Assembly: GCA_021234155.1 (NCBI GenBank)
Contig: JAJEKV010000034.1
Location: 5,284,028 to 5,348,027, forward strand
Direction of reading: 5' to 3'
Length of the DNA stretch: 64,000 nt
DNA from: Isoetes taiwanensis
Lineage: Eukaryota; Streptophyta; Lycopodiopsida; Isoetales; Isoetaceae
Part shown: piece by piece, positions 13,918 through 25,552 of the stretch
Layout: every line of letters starts with the position of its first letter
How positions within the stretch are numbered: position 1 is the stretch's first letter
The notes under the pieces: generated by a model
Database searches by the model: none
What the model was told of the DNA's origin: nothing
What the model saw: only the letters and a program-made list of their open reading frames with translations
Translations under genes and position numbers: made by a program

Positions 13918-16711
13918 CGACGGCAAATATGTTCTAGCACATAGCAATTGCGTTTCATAGCAGCGGTCCGAAAAGTACATGTTCACGATCTTAGTAGGCA
14001 AACCCAAAGTATAAGCAAACAAATTTCACATGGGCCTACATGTATTTCAGATTTTCCCAATGAAAAAAAAGTTACACCTAGTCAATTTAACCCAAGGTAA
14101 TCCCGCACAGCAGGGTTGCAATTGAAACTATGCCCAATTAGAATGCATGACATCTAGTTTATGCCAATCATCTATCTATCTTTGTTCAAGTAATGTATGT
14201 GCAAATACACTAATCAATCTGCTAAATTATTGTCATTCATGCATTATGCCTTTTAACAAATATCATTACGGATTCGAACATTAAATAAGACATAACCGCA
14301 CATGCAAATAACAACGCAAAACACCGGCATATTAAAATTATTGTGCAACCAAAGATGGTGAAGCTATTAGCAGATATGTGTAACAAGCTAGCTTTTACAA
14401 TGCGTGGCAATACTATTTATAGCAACCATCAAAAAGGTCGGCTTTAATCAACCTAATCGCTCAGAGCACCAAGTTGCTTTGGTTCATCATGCAAATTATT
14501 ATGAGATACTAACATACCCACCTAGAGAGGAGACCCTCTCATATCAAGATCCCAAATCTACGATACAATATAAAGATGTAGGTTTCAAAGATCATGCAAA
14601 GGAGAAGTAGATTTGATGCTAAAAAGTACATCGATAGCATGCACGCAATTTAAGAACCTATTTCTAGCAAGAGCTTATGTCATGAATATTGGGACTGTTT
14701 TGGTACAAACAAATGCTAAGCAATTTGCTAAGCTACATTAGAACCATCACACCTATTTTAATGCATTGCAAACACAATCATCACTAAATAACATAAGTGC
14801 TATTCTCGATGAGCAAGCAGATATCCAAAATAGTTGCAAATAATGCACCCGTATTTATTGTGGAAAAAAGCATCAATTAAAATAACTTAGGCACTGAGTG
14901 AAGCCCTTTGTGCCGCCTTTATGTCATGATTGTGCATTTATTTCACAAGAAGACTATTGTCCAGTAGCTCCATCATTGTCTTGTATTTCCAATGTAGCAT
15001 CGGTGAATGTTGCGTGATCGCCGCATTGCTCATTATCTTTGCGATTTTCAACCTTTGGATTACAAGCAGGCAATATGGTAATGTGGCAAATAGATGCCTA
15101 TACAATTTGACTATCTAAACTGCAGAAAAAAAATCTGAATATCTATTGACACTGCTCAGCCCAGCAAAGAACTATACCCTTCTTAGCTAAGTGGTATCAG
15201 GATCTAAAGCTCAATAGAGCAATCTCATGCAAACCCAATAAATCCATGTCTACTCTATTGTTACCTTAAATATCCTCTTAGCTTATGCTAGTTTTAAATC
15301 CACCAAGGGACAATGCAAATGCTCAGTACATGCTGGACCAGCTCTCATATATTCAGTGCATAACACAATCATCTAGAATAAGCAGATCTAAAATCCCTAT
15401 GACTGTACCAACTGGACTTAGCTTAATGCAATAAATTAGAGCAAATTAATATTAAGCTATCAATGTAATTTTTCCACCTTCAGAATGGAATGGAGTATTA
15501 CTATTTTATTACAATGAATTAACATAAAAGACCAAAGAAAACACATTTGAGCTTGATCCATAGTGCCAATGCCATAAGTAGATGTGTTGATGTCCTTTTG
15601 TGGTGAATCCGTCATAGTTGCTCAATTCCAGTCCACTACTAACCGGCTTTATAATCTCCATTTGAGCCGTTGAGTTTGGATCTGTTGCCATCTCCATCGT
15701 CTACAGAGTTTACCATGGATCTACGGCAATCGTTTGCACTCCTCTGATCAACCCTTGGGCTAGAAGCAAGATGATTCTGCTTTAATAAATCTGATGCTAA
15801 CCACAACCTATCCGTAAAGCCCGTGCATAATCCCCCGCTTTTAGAGTTCTTTTATAAACCGGAGGCCCCGCCCTTTGCTACCACCGCCGATTACCGGGAT
15901 GTGCTTTAGATCCATACCTAAAAGAGGCCATCTTGGGAGTCCCAGACAAAACGAATTCCCTTGCAAAAGTTCGTGTCAAAAAACCTAAATCGGCATGGTA
16001 GATCAACATATATCCAGAAATCCTACCTTTTTCTAAACTTGCTATTTCTTTTTCCATATCTTTGTCACTATTTGCAAAAGCCATTAGTCATACAATATAA
16101 TCATATACTTTATTTCAATATCTCTTAATTATTACCCACAACGCTCTTGAATATGAGATTATGTCTTAGAATGTTTTCTCTGTCCTTCAGACCATGTTTG
16201 CTCCTTGTGTAACCAAGTAGGTCTATCCCATGCTTGCCTGCAAGATAACTTCTTGCATATAGATATCTACACTTGGCCAATACTCTTATACTTTTGAAAT
16301 TTTCCACAACCCTGTCCAATTTTTTTTTATCAATGCCATCAAATTATTTACGTTACTACAATATCTCATCAATATCTCATCATTACCATCGACAAAAGGA
16401 CATTATAAAATCACGCCTTAGAATTCTTTCCATGCCTATCGGACCATATTTACTCCTTATGTAACTAAGTATAGTATGCACATCCATTAATTGTAAAATA
16501 AGCATTGTGGATGAAAATCGTACCATTGACTTGGCATAAAATCTTTTAATCCACCATGAGCTTTGAGGCCTCGCATGTCAATTTTTTGGAAAGTTCCCCA
16601 TACATCACTTTACAAACAAACAGTGCCGACATTTCCCATGTTTATCTGCCACATAAATAAAGATATATGTCTGTATCAAAGTGTACATGCATTTCACCAT
16701 TAGTTATAATA
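13918..16711. repeat. Long tandem repeat, copy 4, truncated
   Basis: Last copy of the array. It lacks the ~1 kb block, as copy 1 does, and ends abruptly at the short A-run that in copies 1-3 is 7-8 bases long. Here the run becomes 24 A (16711-16734) and is followed by unrelated sequence. This copy is the most diverged. Nearly all differences from copy 1 in its first ~700 bp lie at CAG or CTG in copy 1, often with a change in length. Confidence 0.88.
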
Positions 16712-16734
16712 AAAAAAAAAAAAAAAAAAAAAAA
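16711..16734 (+). repeat. A24 tract at array/unique junction
   Basis: An uninterrupted run of 24 A marks the exact point where homology to repeat copies 1-3 stops. It could be slippage expansion of the native A7-8 run at a recombination junction, or the tail of a retroposed sequence that replaced the end of the array. Confidence 0.8.
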
Positions 16735-18530
16735 TCAACGTGGAATTGCTTCGCGATCCCATCATGGATGTTATCATCCATCTAATATATTCGACTATCT
16801 AATCATAGAAACCGGACTTGCTAAAAGCTCGTCTACTCATCGTTCATTGGCATAGCAAGGCGATGTTGCCCTCAAATTGTTGAAGAATCTGACCTCCTTG
16901 GAGTTGTTGCATAATCCTTCATAGACCTTTGTCTTTGTTAAACATCTTCTATTTGTGCTCCCCTGGATGTCTAGGTTGACTTCCTCCATTAGGGGTATCC
17001 TTGCTAATGGACTTGATGACATGGTTGATGATGCAAGGTCTTTATGTCGCTTTCCAAAAGCTTGGAGGTCATGTTCTCCACTCTATAGAATCTTCCACAT
17101 TGAATCATTCTATCTTGAAGGTTAGAAGATTTGAGGATGATTCTTCTAACTCCTCGTTCGATCCTGTTGTGTTGACTCTATCGATCTCTTTCATATCTGC
17201 TCTTGAGCTTGGCAGTCCCATGTTGTTGATATAAGAGTGATGATAATGTTGTGTGTTTCATCACTTCGAATTGTTCAACGTCTCCTCCTTCTTAAGAGTT
17301 AAGCTTATTCACATCCATGTGCAAGATCTCTAACCTTGCAGTAATCAATTATTACTATTGTGCCTCATTTTATTGTTGATGGACCTAGAGCTAATCTCTA
17401 AGGCTAGGAGGTCATCGTGATCTTTCTGCAAGGAAATGGTGCAATCAAGGTTGATGTAGCTACCACAGAGAATTGGAGCTGACGATGACGAAGTTGGTTG
17501 CAGTTTGTCCATACCCTTATTCTTGAGAAATCTGGCCTCAATGGCATGCAATTCATCCTTAACCAAAGTCTAGATCTAATACTGCCATGAGCCTATATGT
17601 CTAAGATGTTGTTCTCCATAGGAGGTGTGCTCGGTATCCTCTCTTAGAAACTCCTGATGTAAATAATTGATGAAGTCATTTATTTGTTGGTCGCGGAGCT
17701 ATGACAATAGCCTGTCATTGTGGAGCCCTTTCTCGGGGCACTATGGCACTTGGAGAATATTCTTGGCTAGAAGATGTTCCTCCCCTACTATGATCAACAG
17801 CGTAAGTGCCTTGGTGCTCATCGGTTGTTTAGCCGCCCTTCTTGGCACTCATGTGTTTGTCCTTGATGTCTTAGTTGTCCTTTCTGCAGTCTTCCGTTCA
17901 TTATTTGAGTTTGGCTCTCCTGTTTACCGTGTTGATCGTTGACCCGATGAAGTTTCCTTCGTAAGGTGTCCTTTGCTTCCAAATTCCTTGATGTGGTCGC
18001 GCAGCTCTCATATTGAAAGGGTCAAGGGGTCTACAACGAAGGTCCACATGGTCTATTTGACTGGCCACACGTTCATAACATATAAGAAATGTCTATGTCT
18101 ACTGACTCTAGAGTTCCTATATGCATGTATTCTACCTACTGAGATGGGTTGGTAACAAGACTCCATGTCTCTGGGTAGACTCAGTGTACTGGACTAGAAT
18201 GCATTGATAGCATGGTTTCTAGACAATTATCTATGAAATTAAAGGTATGGCTAAAGACATTTGATAATGTTGCATCTATAACATGTGTTGGCATGTCGTA
18301 GCAACAATTGCTAAGCCCTTGGCAACTAGTCGGATTGCTAAGAAAAAGTATCGAAAATAAGGCTACTGTGTAGAGAATGACTTGCTTGACAAGTTAAGTG
18401 AGGACGCGAAATGCGATGTATATCTGACTAAGGAAAATTATGGTTTCAGTCTCAATCCTAAGGGTCTTGGTTATACATATTTTCTAACATTTTTAAACTT
18501 AAGTATAAATAAAAATTATAAATCAAACAC
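16735..18530. other. No recognisable gene
   Basis: About 1.8 kb of moderately AT-rich DNA with only short open frames on both strands (longest about 91 codons). I see no conserved domain, terminal repeat or RNA gene. Several minus-strand frames are hydrophilic and might be worn retroelement gag sequence, but nothing supports a call. Confidence 0.5.
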
Positions 18531-18536
18531 AAACGA

Positions 18537-18635
18537 TGCCCGCCCTCAGTGGTTGGCACGAGGGGGTTTAGGGGGGGTTCATCCCTGTGGGTGGGAGGTT
18601 CGATTCCTGCTACTGCAGGAATTCTTTTAAGATGA
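18537..18635 (+). mobile_element. tRNA-derived SINE remnant
   Basis: A polymerase III B-box match GGTTCGATTCC lies near 18597. About 45 bp upstream is an A-box-like TGGTTGGCACGAGG in a G-rich context. This spacing and order are those of tRNA-related plant SINE heads. No full cloverleaf can be drawn, so it is not a functional tRNA. The tail and target duplication were not identified. Confidence 0.5.
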
Positions 18636-18879
18636 GGCTGGATTGGAATAGTAGAAATCAGCATAGGAGGTGGGTAATTTATCTCAAAGTCTTTTGGAAG
18701 TGGTGCTACACTAATGTGGATGCGACTCATGGCGCGCTTTTCATGCATGCGAGACATTGGCTCACTACTCTGGCGCGGGGTGAGTCGCCTAGGGCCATAG
18801 CACCTCAGTTGACTTTATTTATGTTGACTTCTGGGGTTAGAAAATTCAGTTGATTTTATTTGGGTAGATATAATCAACT

Positions 18880-19380
18880 AATGCGGGGCTAGGAAAGTTA
18901 TCCACAACTTGACTCATGGGTGACTTCATTATGGGGTAGAGCAGTTGACTTGCCTCATGGGGTAGAGCACTTATGAAAGTTATCCACAACTTGACTCATG
19001 GGTGACTTCATTATGACTTGCCTCATGGGGTACTTAACTTGCCTCATGGGGTAGAGCACTTATGCACAAACATATAGCTATGACTTGCCTCATGGGGTAG
19101 AGCACTTATGCACAAACATATAGCTATTGCGGGGTTAGGAAACTTATCCACAACTTCTAGCAAGCAAACCCATGCATTGGGCCTGTGTCATCATTGGAGT
19201 AGGGCAACTCACATTAGTAAACCCATGCATTGGGCTTGTGTCAACATTAGGGTAGGACAAACTCACATTGGCATGGAGTAGGGCTTGTTATTGGCATGGT
19301 GTATACAACTAGCAAACTCACTCACATTGGCATGGGGTATACAATGGCATGGGGTATACAATGGCAAAACAACTCCAAAA
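18880..19380. repeat. Imperfect tandem array with TGCCTCATGGGGTAGAGCAC core
   Basis: Overlapping short direct repeats share the phrases GACTTGCCTCATGGGGTA, GAGCACTTATG, CACAAACATATAGCTAT, AACCCATGCATTGGGC and TTGGCATGGGGTATACA. Units differ in length and order, so the array looks built by repeated slippage or unequal exchange. No coding potential. Confidence 0.7.
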
Positions 19381-19639
19381 CTACCATAACCCACAATGCA
19401 GAATTGCTAGCCCTAATTTTGCATGAGCTAACATTATGGGAGCTAGATAGCACTTAAATGGTCAATTTATAACTTATAATTGGCATAGTCTTTTTACAAC
19501 TTATAAAAAATGCTAAATTCTATTTATAATTGTGTGAGATCTCCTAATCGTCAGAATCACCCTAACGTCGGCCTTGTACTTTTGACTATCTCCTGAATGG
19601 TGCTTCTCTAGATTGAGAGGTTTGTACACTGCTAAAATT

Positions 19640-20345
19640 GTCAAATTTCTTGAAGAAGCCAATTGTGCTTTGAGTTCGGGTCGTGGCAGAAGTTGTGCTT
19701 CGAGTTTGGGCCGTATGGCTTCAAGTCGAGAATGTGGCTTGTCGAGGCTACATCTTGATCTACTGCTTTGGATGAACTTGGGAACTTTCTGCTTATAGGA
19801 TCATGAATTGTAAACTGTCCATCACTGCATGTATTCCATGTATTCTTCCTTCTTCTCCTGCTCGATATCATGCTTCAACTTGAAGGGGTTCTTCCCTGTC
19901 ACATAATCTTTGTCGATTTCTACTTCTTTGGGCATACTAGAATTTGTAGCCTTGCCGCTTGCTTTTTGGCTCTTCCTCATGTTGGGGTACCTTTTCACTA
20001 TAGCTCTCGTACTATTATTGCACTCGCCGATCTTCCTGCCGTTTGGCGATTTTCCAAGTCCTCCTCCCCTTCTCTTACCTTCTATCCTTTGGTGTGCTTA
20101 TTCCTCTACCTCCTTGGTTTGCTCTCCCTGTTCGCTCCTCTTGGGCCACTTCTTCTTGTGAAGATGCCGACTCCCATTCCCTTGAGGAACTTCCCGAAGC
20201 ATTGAGGATTTGGTCCACCATGGTGTCAAGGGGGTTGTTGGGTAAACTCGAGCTACTAGAGTCTGCATCCCATCTGGGTCACCTTTTGAGTGAAACTTGC
20301 TTATTCGGTATACTCCATGGCGACTAGAAAATTTTCCCTAGAATT
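19640..20345 (-). pseudogene. Degenerate internal region of LTR retrotransposon (possible gag)
   Basis: On the minus strand, left of the primer site at 20846-20857, a reading frame near 20220-20080 is Ser/Glu/Gln-rich and hydrophilic, followed by a charged Arg-rich stretch, as in plant retroelement gag starts. A minus-strand frame at 19871-19641 is also basic. Frames are broken by stops and no zinc knuckle, protease or reverse transcriptase is visible. The call rests mainly on position next to the primer site. Confidence 0.35.
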
Positions 20346-20845
20346 CGCCTTACAATAGGAAAGGGCTCGAGGATAGAATCTTAAAAGATCTAGATTGAGG
20401 GTACTTTTCAAGAAATTTTTAGCGGTCACCTTTTTTTAAGTGTGAATATATTATAACTAAGGGTTATTAATTGAAGGACTTTTTCTAATTACTTAACTAT
20501 CTTTCAAAATTTTCCTATTTGTTTTGGGCCAAATATTGGTCATCGTACCATTTTCTTTGCAAGCTTCCTATTGAGCGATTCTACGTTCAATTTTCACTTG
20601 TAAAATGGGGCTCATGAACAACTTTTGAGCTCAATTTTACTAGAAGGTTTCTTTTGACTCTCCATTCAAAAATAGCTTACCCTAACAACTAGATTTGACT
20701 TGCTAATGACGTTCTAACGATGGAAGAAAAAAGTTCTCCCAATTTTCGAGGTTCACATTGGGGTTTTAACCCCCAATTTTTCTACTAGGCCAGTTAGCTA
20801 CTTAGGAAAATAGCCAGTGCTTGATCTTGGTCAACCAAGGTCATT

Positions 20846-20857
20846 GCTCTGATACCA
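20846..20857 (-). other. Retrotransposon primer-binding site (initiator tRNA-Met)
   Basis: The minus strand reads TGGTATCAGAGC, the standard plant LTR-retrotransposon primer site complementary to the 3' end of initiator tRNA-Met. It is separated by one base from TGTGACG at 20859 on the plus strand, which is the inner CA end of an LTR read on the minus strand. This orients the element leftwards. Confidence 0.7.
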
Positions 20858-20858
20858 T

Positions 20859-21730
20859 TGTGACGTTCCTTGCGCTATATACGGCAGCCCGCGGTATACA
20901 ACGAAGGACCTTCCCCATCCAACGGCTACCCGTCGTATGGGCCCTCTGTCTAACTCGCATCTAGGGTTGCCAGACTATCGAGTAGAGGACTAGATGTCAT
21001 TCTGTCTCGTCCTCTAGGGGTCCCTATATCAGCAGAAGCAAAACATATATACATAAGCACTAGCAATAACATACCAACAATAAACTACCTCAAAGGGTAG
21101 TGATAATCTACCCATCCATGTCATCAAATACAACAATACAATAATGCATCAAATACATCAAATAGAGGCTCCTACCCTGGGCTCAGACTCAAAGGGGAGT
21201 CGACTGACGGCTGGGGGCCTCCAGATAGAACAGACCGAGTTATGGCAATAACTTGGGCTGGCAATAGACAATGGCTAGGGTTGACCACTCCATCCGCCCC
21301 TCCTGTGCATACTTTGCAGATAGGCTAAATCAGGCTCTGACGTGACTGTAACCTGCCGGAGACGTAATCCCATGGTATCACCCAATGAGACTACTCCAGG
21401 TTGCATCTCCCTGGTCCGATGAGGTAGGAAGGGTTGCATCTCCCCCTCCCGGCGTGCAGTGGCTCCATGGGCGGCTAGAGGATCGTAGCGACACACATCT
21501 ATAACCGACTGAACTTCCCAAAACAAGAGCCAAGCCGACACTTGCAACTCTTGGGAGTCAGGGTGATACCATTGAAGGAAGTGTCAGACCCATACCCAGC
21601 CCACACGAAGTGACCGACTATGAGCCTAGCCCGCTATGGAACTCCAGAAGCCGCGCTCAGCAAGGTCCTCCCTCCACTTTGCCACTGACCCCGTTGTGTG
21701 GTGCTCAGTCATTCCATAGCCTCCATAGCC
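20859..21730 (-). mobile_element. 5' LTR of minus-strand retrotransposon (outer edge uncertain)
   Basis: Sequence to the right of the primer site begins TGTGACGTTCC, giving a TG...CA type terminus next to the tRNA-Met primer site. The region is GC-richer than its surroundings. I could not find the matching outer end or a second LTR in the window, so the right boundary is only set by the next element at 21737. Confidence 0.45.
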
Positions 21731-21736
21731 AGGTGG

Positions 21737-22330
21737 CACAAGACACCCAAAAATTTAACCACTATAATAAATCACTAGAAAACCACTATAGATGTGGTTT
21801 TTTATGTCAAAATTTTCATTCCTAATGAAAACCACATAACATAGCGGTTTTCATAACTAGAGCATGGTTATTCATGTTGCTTTTTTTTTATAGCGTGGTT
21901 TATTAAAACCGATATTGTTTTATTACATAGCTTCTAGCACCAACAGTGGTCAATCATGTTGGTTTTCTAATGTCACATGGTTTATTAAATTGACAGAGTT
22001 GTGTAACATGGTTTTTCAACACAACTTTAATATGGCAATGGTTGTTTATGTTGGTTTTCTACTATCACAAAGTTGAAGTACTTTATGGCGTGCTTTTTTT
22101 ATACCAACTTGGTTATTCATGCTAGTTTTTTATTATCATGGTGTGTGTTATAAAATGGTTGTGGTTTATATCATAATTTCAATACCAAGTTAATTGTCAT
22201 GGTAATTACTCATAGATATTCGCCTAAGAGGACTTGGCTGATTACTCATAAGGCCTCCAAATATCATAATTAACCACCAAACCACTATAGATATGGTCTT
22301 TTGTATTTTTTGTATTTTTGAAGCACTTTG
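21737..22330 (+). repeat. Left terminal and subterminal repeats of the 5-kb element
   Basis: Starts at the CACAAG terminus and contains many copies of motifs such as AACCACTATAGATG, GTGGTTTT and TGGTTATTCATG. The complementary motifs recur at 26320-26740. This clustering, rather than any gene, explains the stretch. Confidence 0.6.
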
Positions 22331-23393
22331 ACCTTACTCAAATATCATGAAAAAAGCACAAAAGGCATCTTTTGTAATTTGCCATTGTTTGGTCTCTTGT
22401 AAATTGTTTTGCATCTTTAGAAAACCAATATCTTCTATCAGAGTTCTAAAACTATAGTTGCTACTTACTAATATAAGATCATTTATTACTTAGACATTAA
22501 AATCAACTACTTTTTTTAATGTAATTATGTGTAACCTAATGCATATACTTGATGTATTAGAAAATATCAAATATAATATCCGAGTACTTTTTCTTTTGAT
22601 GCATATGTTCCCTAGCTTGGATTCCTTCCTTGTTGATCCATTTACACCTGCAGATAATAAGCTAAAGGTTAGTGCATTCATACACTTTACCAAGTTTGGT
22701 TCCAAGATACAATCCATCCAATTTCATATTTAGAATTATCTTTAGATGCTTTCTAATGTTGATATCAATATAGGAGCATGCCAAATATAGATAGCCTTGG
22801 GGCATGCCCCTTGGCTATACGCGACAACCAAGAAGGTTGGTCACCATGTTGTACATAACAAATAACGATAATGATCTCACACAGCTAACATCACATACAT
22901 GGGTGGACGCATACCTCTACCATGGAGAAATACAAAGTATCATGGGAGTCTCTATAGAATAATGCAACCCCCGCCCTCCACTCTATGCTACACACCCCGG
23001 GTGCGGCTCTATATCATGGAGAAATCAAATGCTTCAATGCCTGTTTAGATCTCCTGCAGGGCCATGGCCATAGATTGAGAAGAACTTCTGGCACTTGGAA
23101 GGGGTTCTTTGGCCACTAGACCAGCTACAAGACTATAGCCATACTTCACGAGGAATTTTCGGCCTGGTCACGAATCTTAAAACATATCTCGAATTTTGTA
23201 GTTACAGTCATGAATTTCATGCTATAGAAGTAGTTGTTGGTGGGTTTATGCTTGCGCTGATTTCACTTGGGCGCAACTGCAATTCGGGCATGTATATATA
23301 TATATTTTGTTGTACTTATTGTGTATATTTAACATTTCAATGGTTTATAATCCAATGGTTAACTTTTAAATGTATGAAAAAGAATAATTAGAC

Positions 23394-23451
23394 CTAAGAG
23401 CCGGTTCACATACAGTGAACCCTTTTACAAGCATTGTGAACTAGCTCTTAG
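23394..23451. repeat. Hairpin, CTAAGAGC...GCTCTTAG
   Basis: The left arm CTAAGAGCCGGTTCACA pairs with TGTGAACTAGCTCTTAG across a short loop, with two mismatches. The left half also folds alone (GTTCACATACAGTGAAC). It lies inside the 5-kb element and may be a secondary foldback insertion or part of its internal structure. Confidence 0.7.
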
Positions 23452-24398
23452 TGTAGGCCAGAATTGATCACACTATTGATGCTTGAACAACATAAATAAC
23501 CATAAGAATAGCTTGAAACTTGAACAAATCGACCAGCTCTGTAAAACAGGCATTTATTGTGTAGAGCCGTTGTAATTTTGACCTATTGTTTATTACGGAT
23601 AATTTGCAGTTCGAGTCACTACCTAGGCTATGTAAAGCACATCTTTCCAATGATTAATGATGGGAAAATTTTTGAAGCAGGAATGCTAGCCTATCTGGCG
23701 GCAAGAATCGGGTGCGGTCGCGATTTCAAATGTGCTTTTTGTCTCCCCTTGTATTGAAATGGCTCCAACGTTAACGCTTCAACCTTTTATTTTTTTTCGA
23801 TAACAGATGCGCCATAGCCATGGCGCCTAAAGTAAAGCATTTTCCTGTTCAACCAGATTCGACTTGGAAGCTCGATGCTGGGGCTTGAGCTCAAAAATAA
23901 GTATTCTTCCCAGATCGCTGGCCTGCACGAAGGCATGCCTATCCTTATCTGCATGTGAGGCTTCCTCGAGCCAGGCTAAAACACGGAGTTAGTCTCCCAA
24001 ATTTCCGGTTTGCAGCTTAAATTTCCAGTTGACGCATGGATGTTTCGGAAGTTAGTTCAAACAAAAAAAATCCAAAAGTGGCAAATTGCATGATATAAAT
24101 TTATAATACTAGGGAATATCCGGTGGAATTTTAAAAGTGACGGGGATTTTTATTATTCATACTTGATTTTATATTTTTATTATGTTATAAAAATATCTTT
24201 AATTCTAATTATACGCTAGGTTGACTTAAAAAAGAAAACCTAGAAAATATAACCTAAACTAAATGAAAACCCTAAAAAAAAAAAAGTTAACCTAACCTGC
24301 TGTTGAACGTGAGAAGAGAAGAGGAGCGGCGGGCGGGATTCATCACTCAGGCGAGACCCAGTTCTTCCGGCCCCTTATTTGCAAGAATAGCTGTAGCT

Positions 24399-24725
24399 AT
24401 GGCGTATCCTGGTAATCTTCCTCAGATTCATCCGGCAAACCCAGTTCATGTGGCGCCAAATTCTTCTATGGCGGACAACCTTGTGCAGCCGAAATAGGCT
24501 CTTGATACATTGATCTGGGATGTCAAAATCGGCATTGAGTCTGTGGCAGATTTTCTTAAGGCCAAAACTGGCTTGGTACTGGTCGATTTACTCAGGGGTT
24601 GGAGCTTACTGAATGCTTTGTACATATGTGGCCCATCGATCTACCTTCAGCAGAGGAAGAATCCCAGAACAGATGATTTTACAATTAGGTTTTGGATTAT
24701 GATGCCGGTTTCTTTGTTTTCGTGA
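24399..24725 (+). pseudogene. Unrecognised exon-like reading frame, one TAG
   Basis: A frame starting MAYPGNLPQIHP runs 32 codons to a TAG at 24495 and then continues open for 75 more codons in the same frame, including an amphipathic stretch IESVADFLKAKTGLVLVDLL. A single TAG (possible CAG origin) separates the halves. I do not recognise the family. Its position just upstream of the hevein exon, inside the gene-bearing element, suggests another captured host exon. Codon use looks ordinary. Confidence 0.35.
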
Positions 24726-24901
24726 AGTAAGAGGTAACTTCTCTTTCTGGCAGCTGCTGCTGCTTAATCCTTTGTTTTTTCTTTAGATGTGGTGGCTATC
24801 TGCTGGTAGCTTATCTCAGTTTTTGTTATTTCTTTTTAAGAACCAAGAACCTGCGTCTGCAATAGGCCAAGGTCTGTCTGTAGTAGCCAAAATCTGTTTA
24901 T

Positions 24902-25216
24902 TTGTTTCACTTTCATTTGATTTGTTGCTTAGCGTTTTTGCCCTTTTCATTGAGTTTCTTGACGATCCTTCTATTCAGTTCAATTTTTTGCCTTGTTGGA
25001 GTTGGTGCTAAGGAATGCGGAAGTCAGGTCGGAGGAATTACATGCCCATACAACCGTTGTTGCAGCAAGAAGGGCTACTATGGATACACATCTGATTACT
25101 CTGGTTCTGGTTGCCAGAGTCAATGCGACGGCACTAATACCAGTAGTATAGTATTTACTATACAAGTTCAAGGCTGCAAAAGCCAATATGCACTGATGTG
25201 TTGCTTCTTACTCTGA
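24902..25216 (+). CDS. Secreted hevein-like (chitin-binding type 1) small protein or exon
   Basis: The 104-codon frame starts with a hydrophobic leader (residues about 7-35, ending VGVGAKECG), as in a signal peptide. It is followed by a hevein domain at residues 38-76: C39, C48, C53-C54, C71 and C75, with the family phrases CGSQVGG and CPYNRCC. Known hevein domains bind chitin through eight cysteines and aromatic residues. Here the fifth and sixth cysteines are Y60 and S67, so two disulfides lose a partner. The aromatic positions after the CC pair are Tyr-rich (YYGY). The tail is only ~28 residues, with no GH19 chitinase domain. The upstream edge may instead be an intron acceptor, making this one exon of a captured gene. 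It sits in the 5-kb transposon-like element just before a U2AF65-like exon of unrelated origin. Confidence 0.6.
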   Translation: MFHFHLICCLAFLPFSLSFLTILLFSSIFCLVGVGAKECGSQVGGITCPYNRCCSKKGYYGYTSDYSGSGCQSQCDGTNTSSIVFTIQVQGCKSQYALMCCFLL

Positions 25217-25328
25217 TCAGTACCTTGATCAATTCGTAACAATAAAAGCATGTGCTGGACTAAGTGGAATAAAGCTTGGAGATAGGATTTTGACGGTTGT
25301 TCAAGCAACACCAACTGTAAAATCTGAG
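25209..25328 (+). pseudogene. U2AF65-like RRM2 exon fragment
   Basis: In one frame this reads ...ACAGLSGIKLGDRILTVVQA..., matching the C-terminal end of the second RNA-recognition motif of the large subunit of splicing factor U2AF (family phrase ACAALNGIKMGDKTLTVRRA). It ends in AAATCTGAG followed by GTATGT, a good splice donor. Only this exon is visible. No RRM1, RRM3 or RS domain is near, so it is an orphan exon, probably captured with neighbouring pieces by the 5-kb element. Confidence 0.7.
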
Positions 25329-25552
25329 GTATGTCTTCCTGCAGATCATTTTCAATTTATTTGTTTGCCATGTATGGGCTTATCAGAACAATAATAGCAT
25401 AGATATGAAGTTGCTTAAAATCTGAGGTATGTCTTCCTGCAGATCATTTTCAATTTATTTGTTTGCCATGTATGGGCTTATCATTTTCAATTTATTTGTT
25501 TGCCATGTATGGGCTTATCAGTACAATAATAGCATAGATGTGAAGTTGCTTT
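25319..25552 (+). repeat. Tandem duplication of exon end plus splice donor
   Basis: A 98-bp unit beginning AAAATCTGAGGTATGTC (25319-25416) is repeated from 25417. The second copy contains an extra 37-bp duplication (25445-25481 and 25482-25518). The duplicated piece includes the last bases of the U2AF65-like exon and its GTATGT donor. Confidence 0.85.

Noticed and set aside
1-16711. Organelle origin of the long tandem unit
   Set aside because: No plastid or mitochondrial gene, tRNA or rRNA could be seen in any copy.
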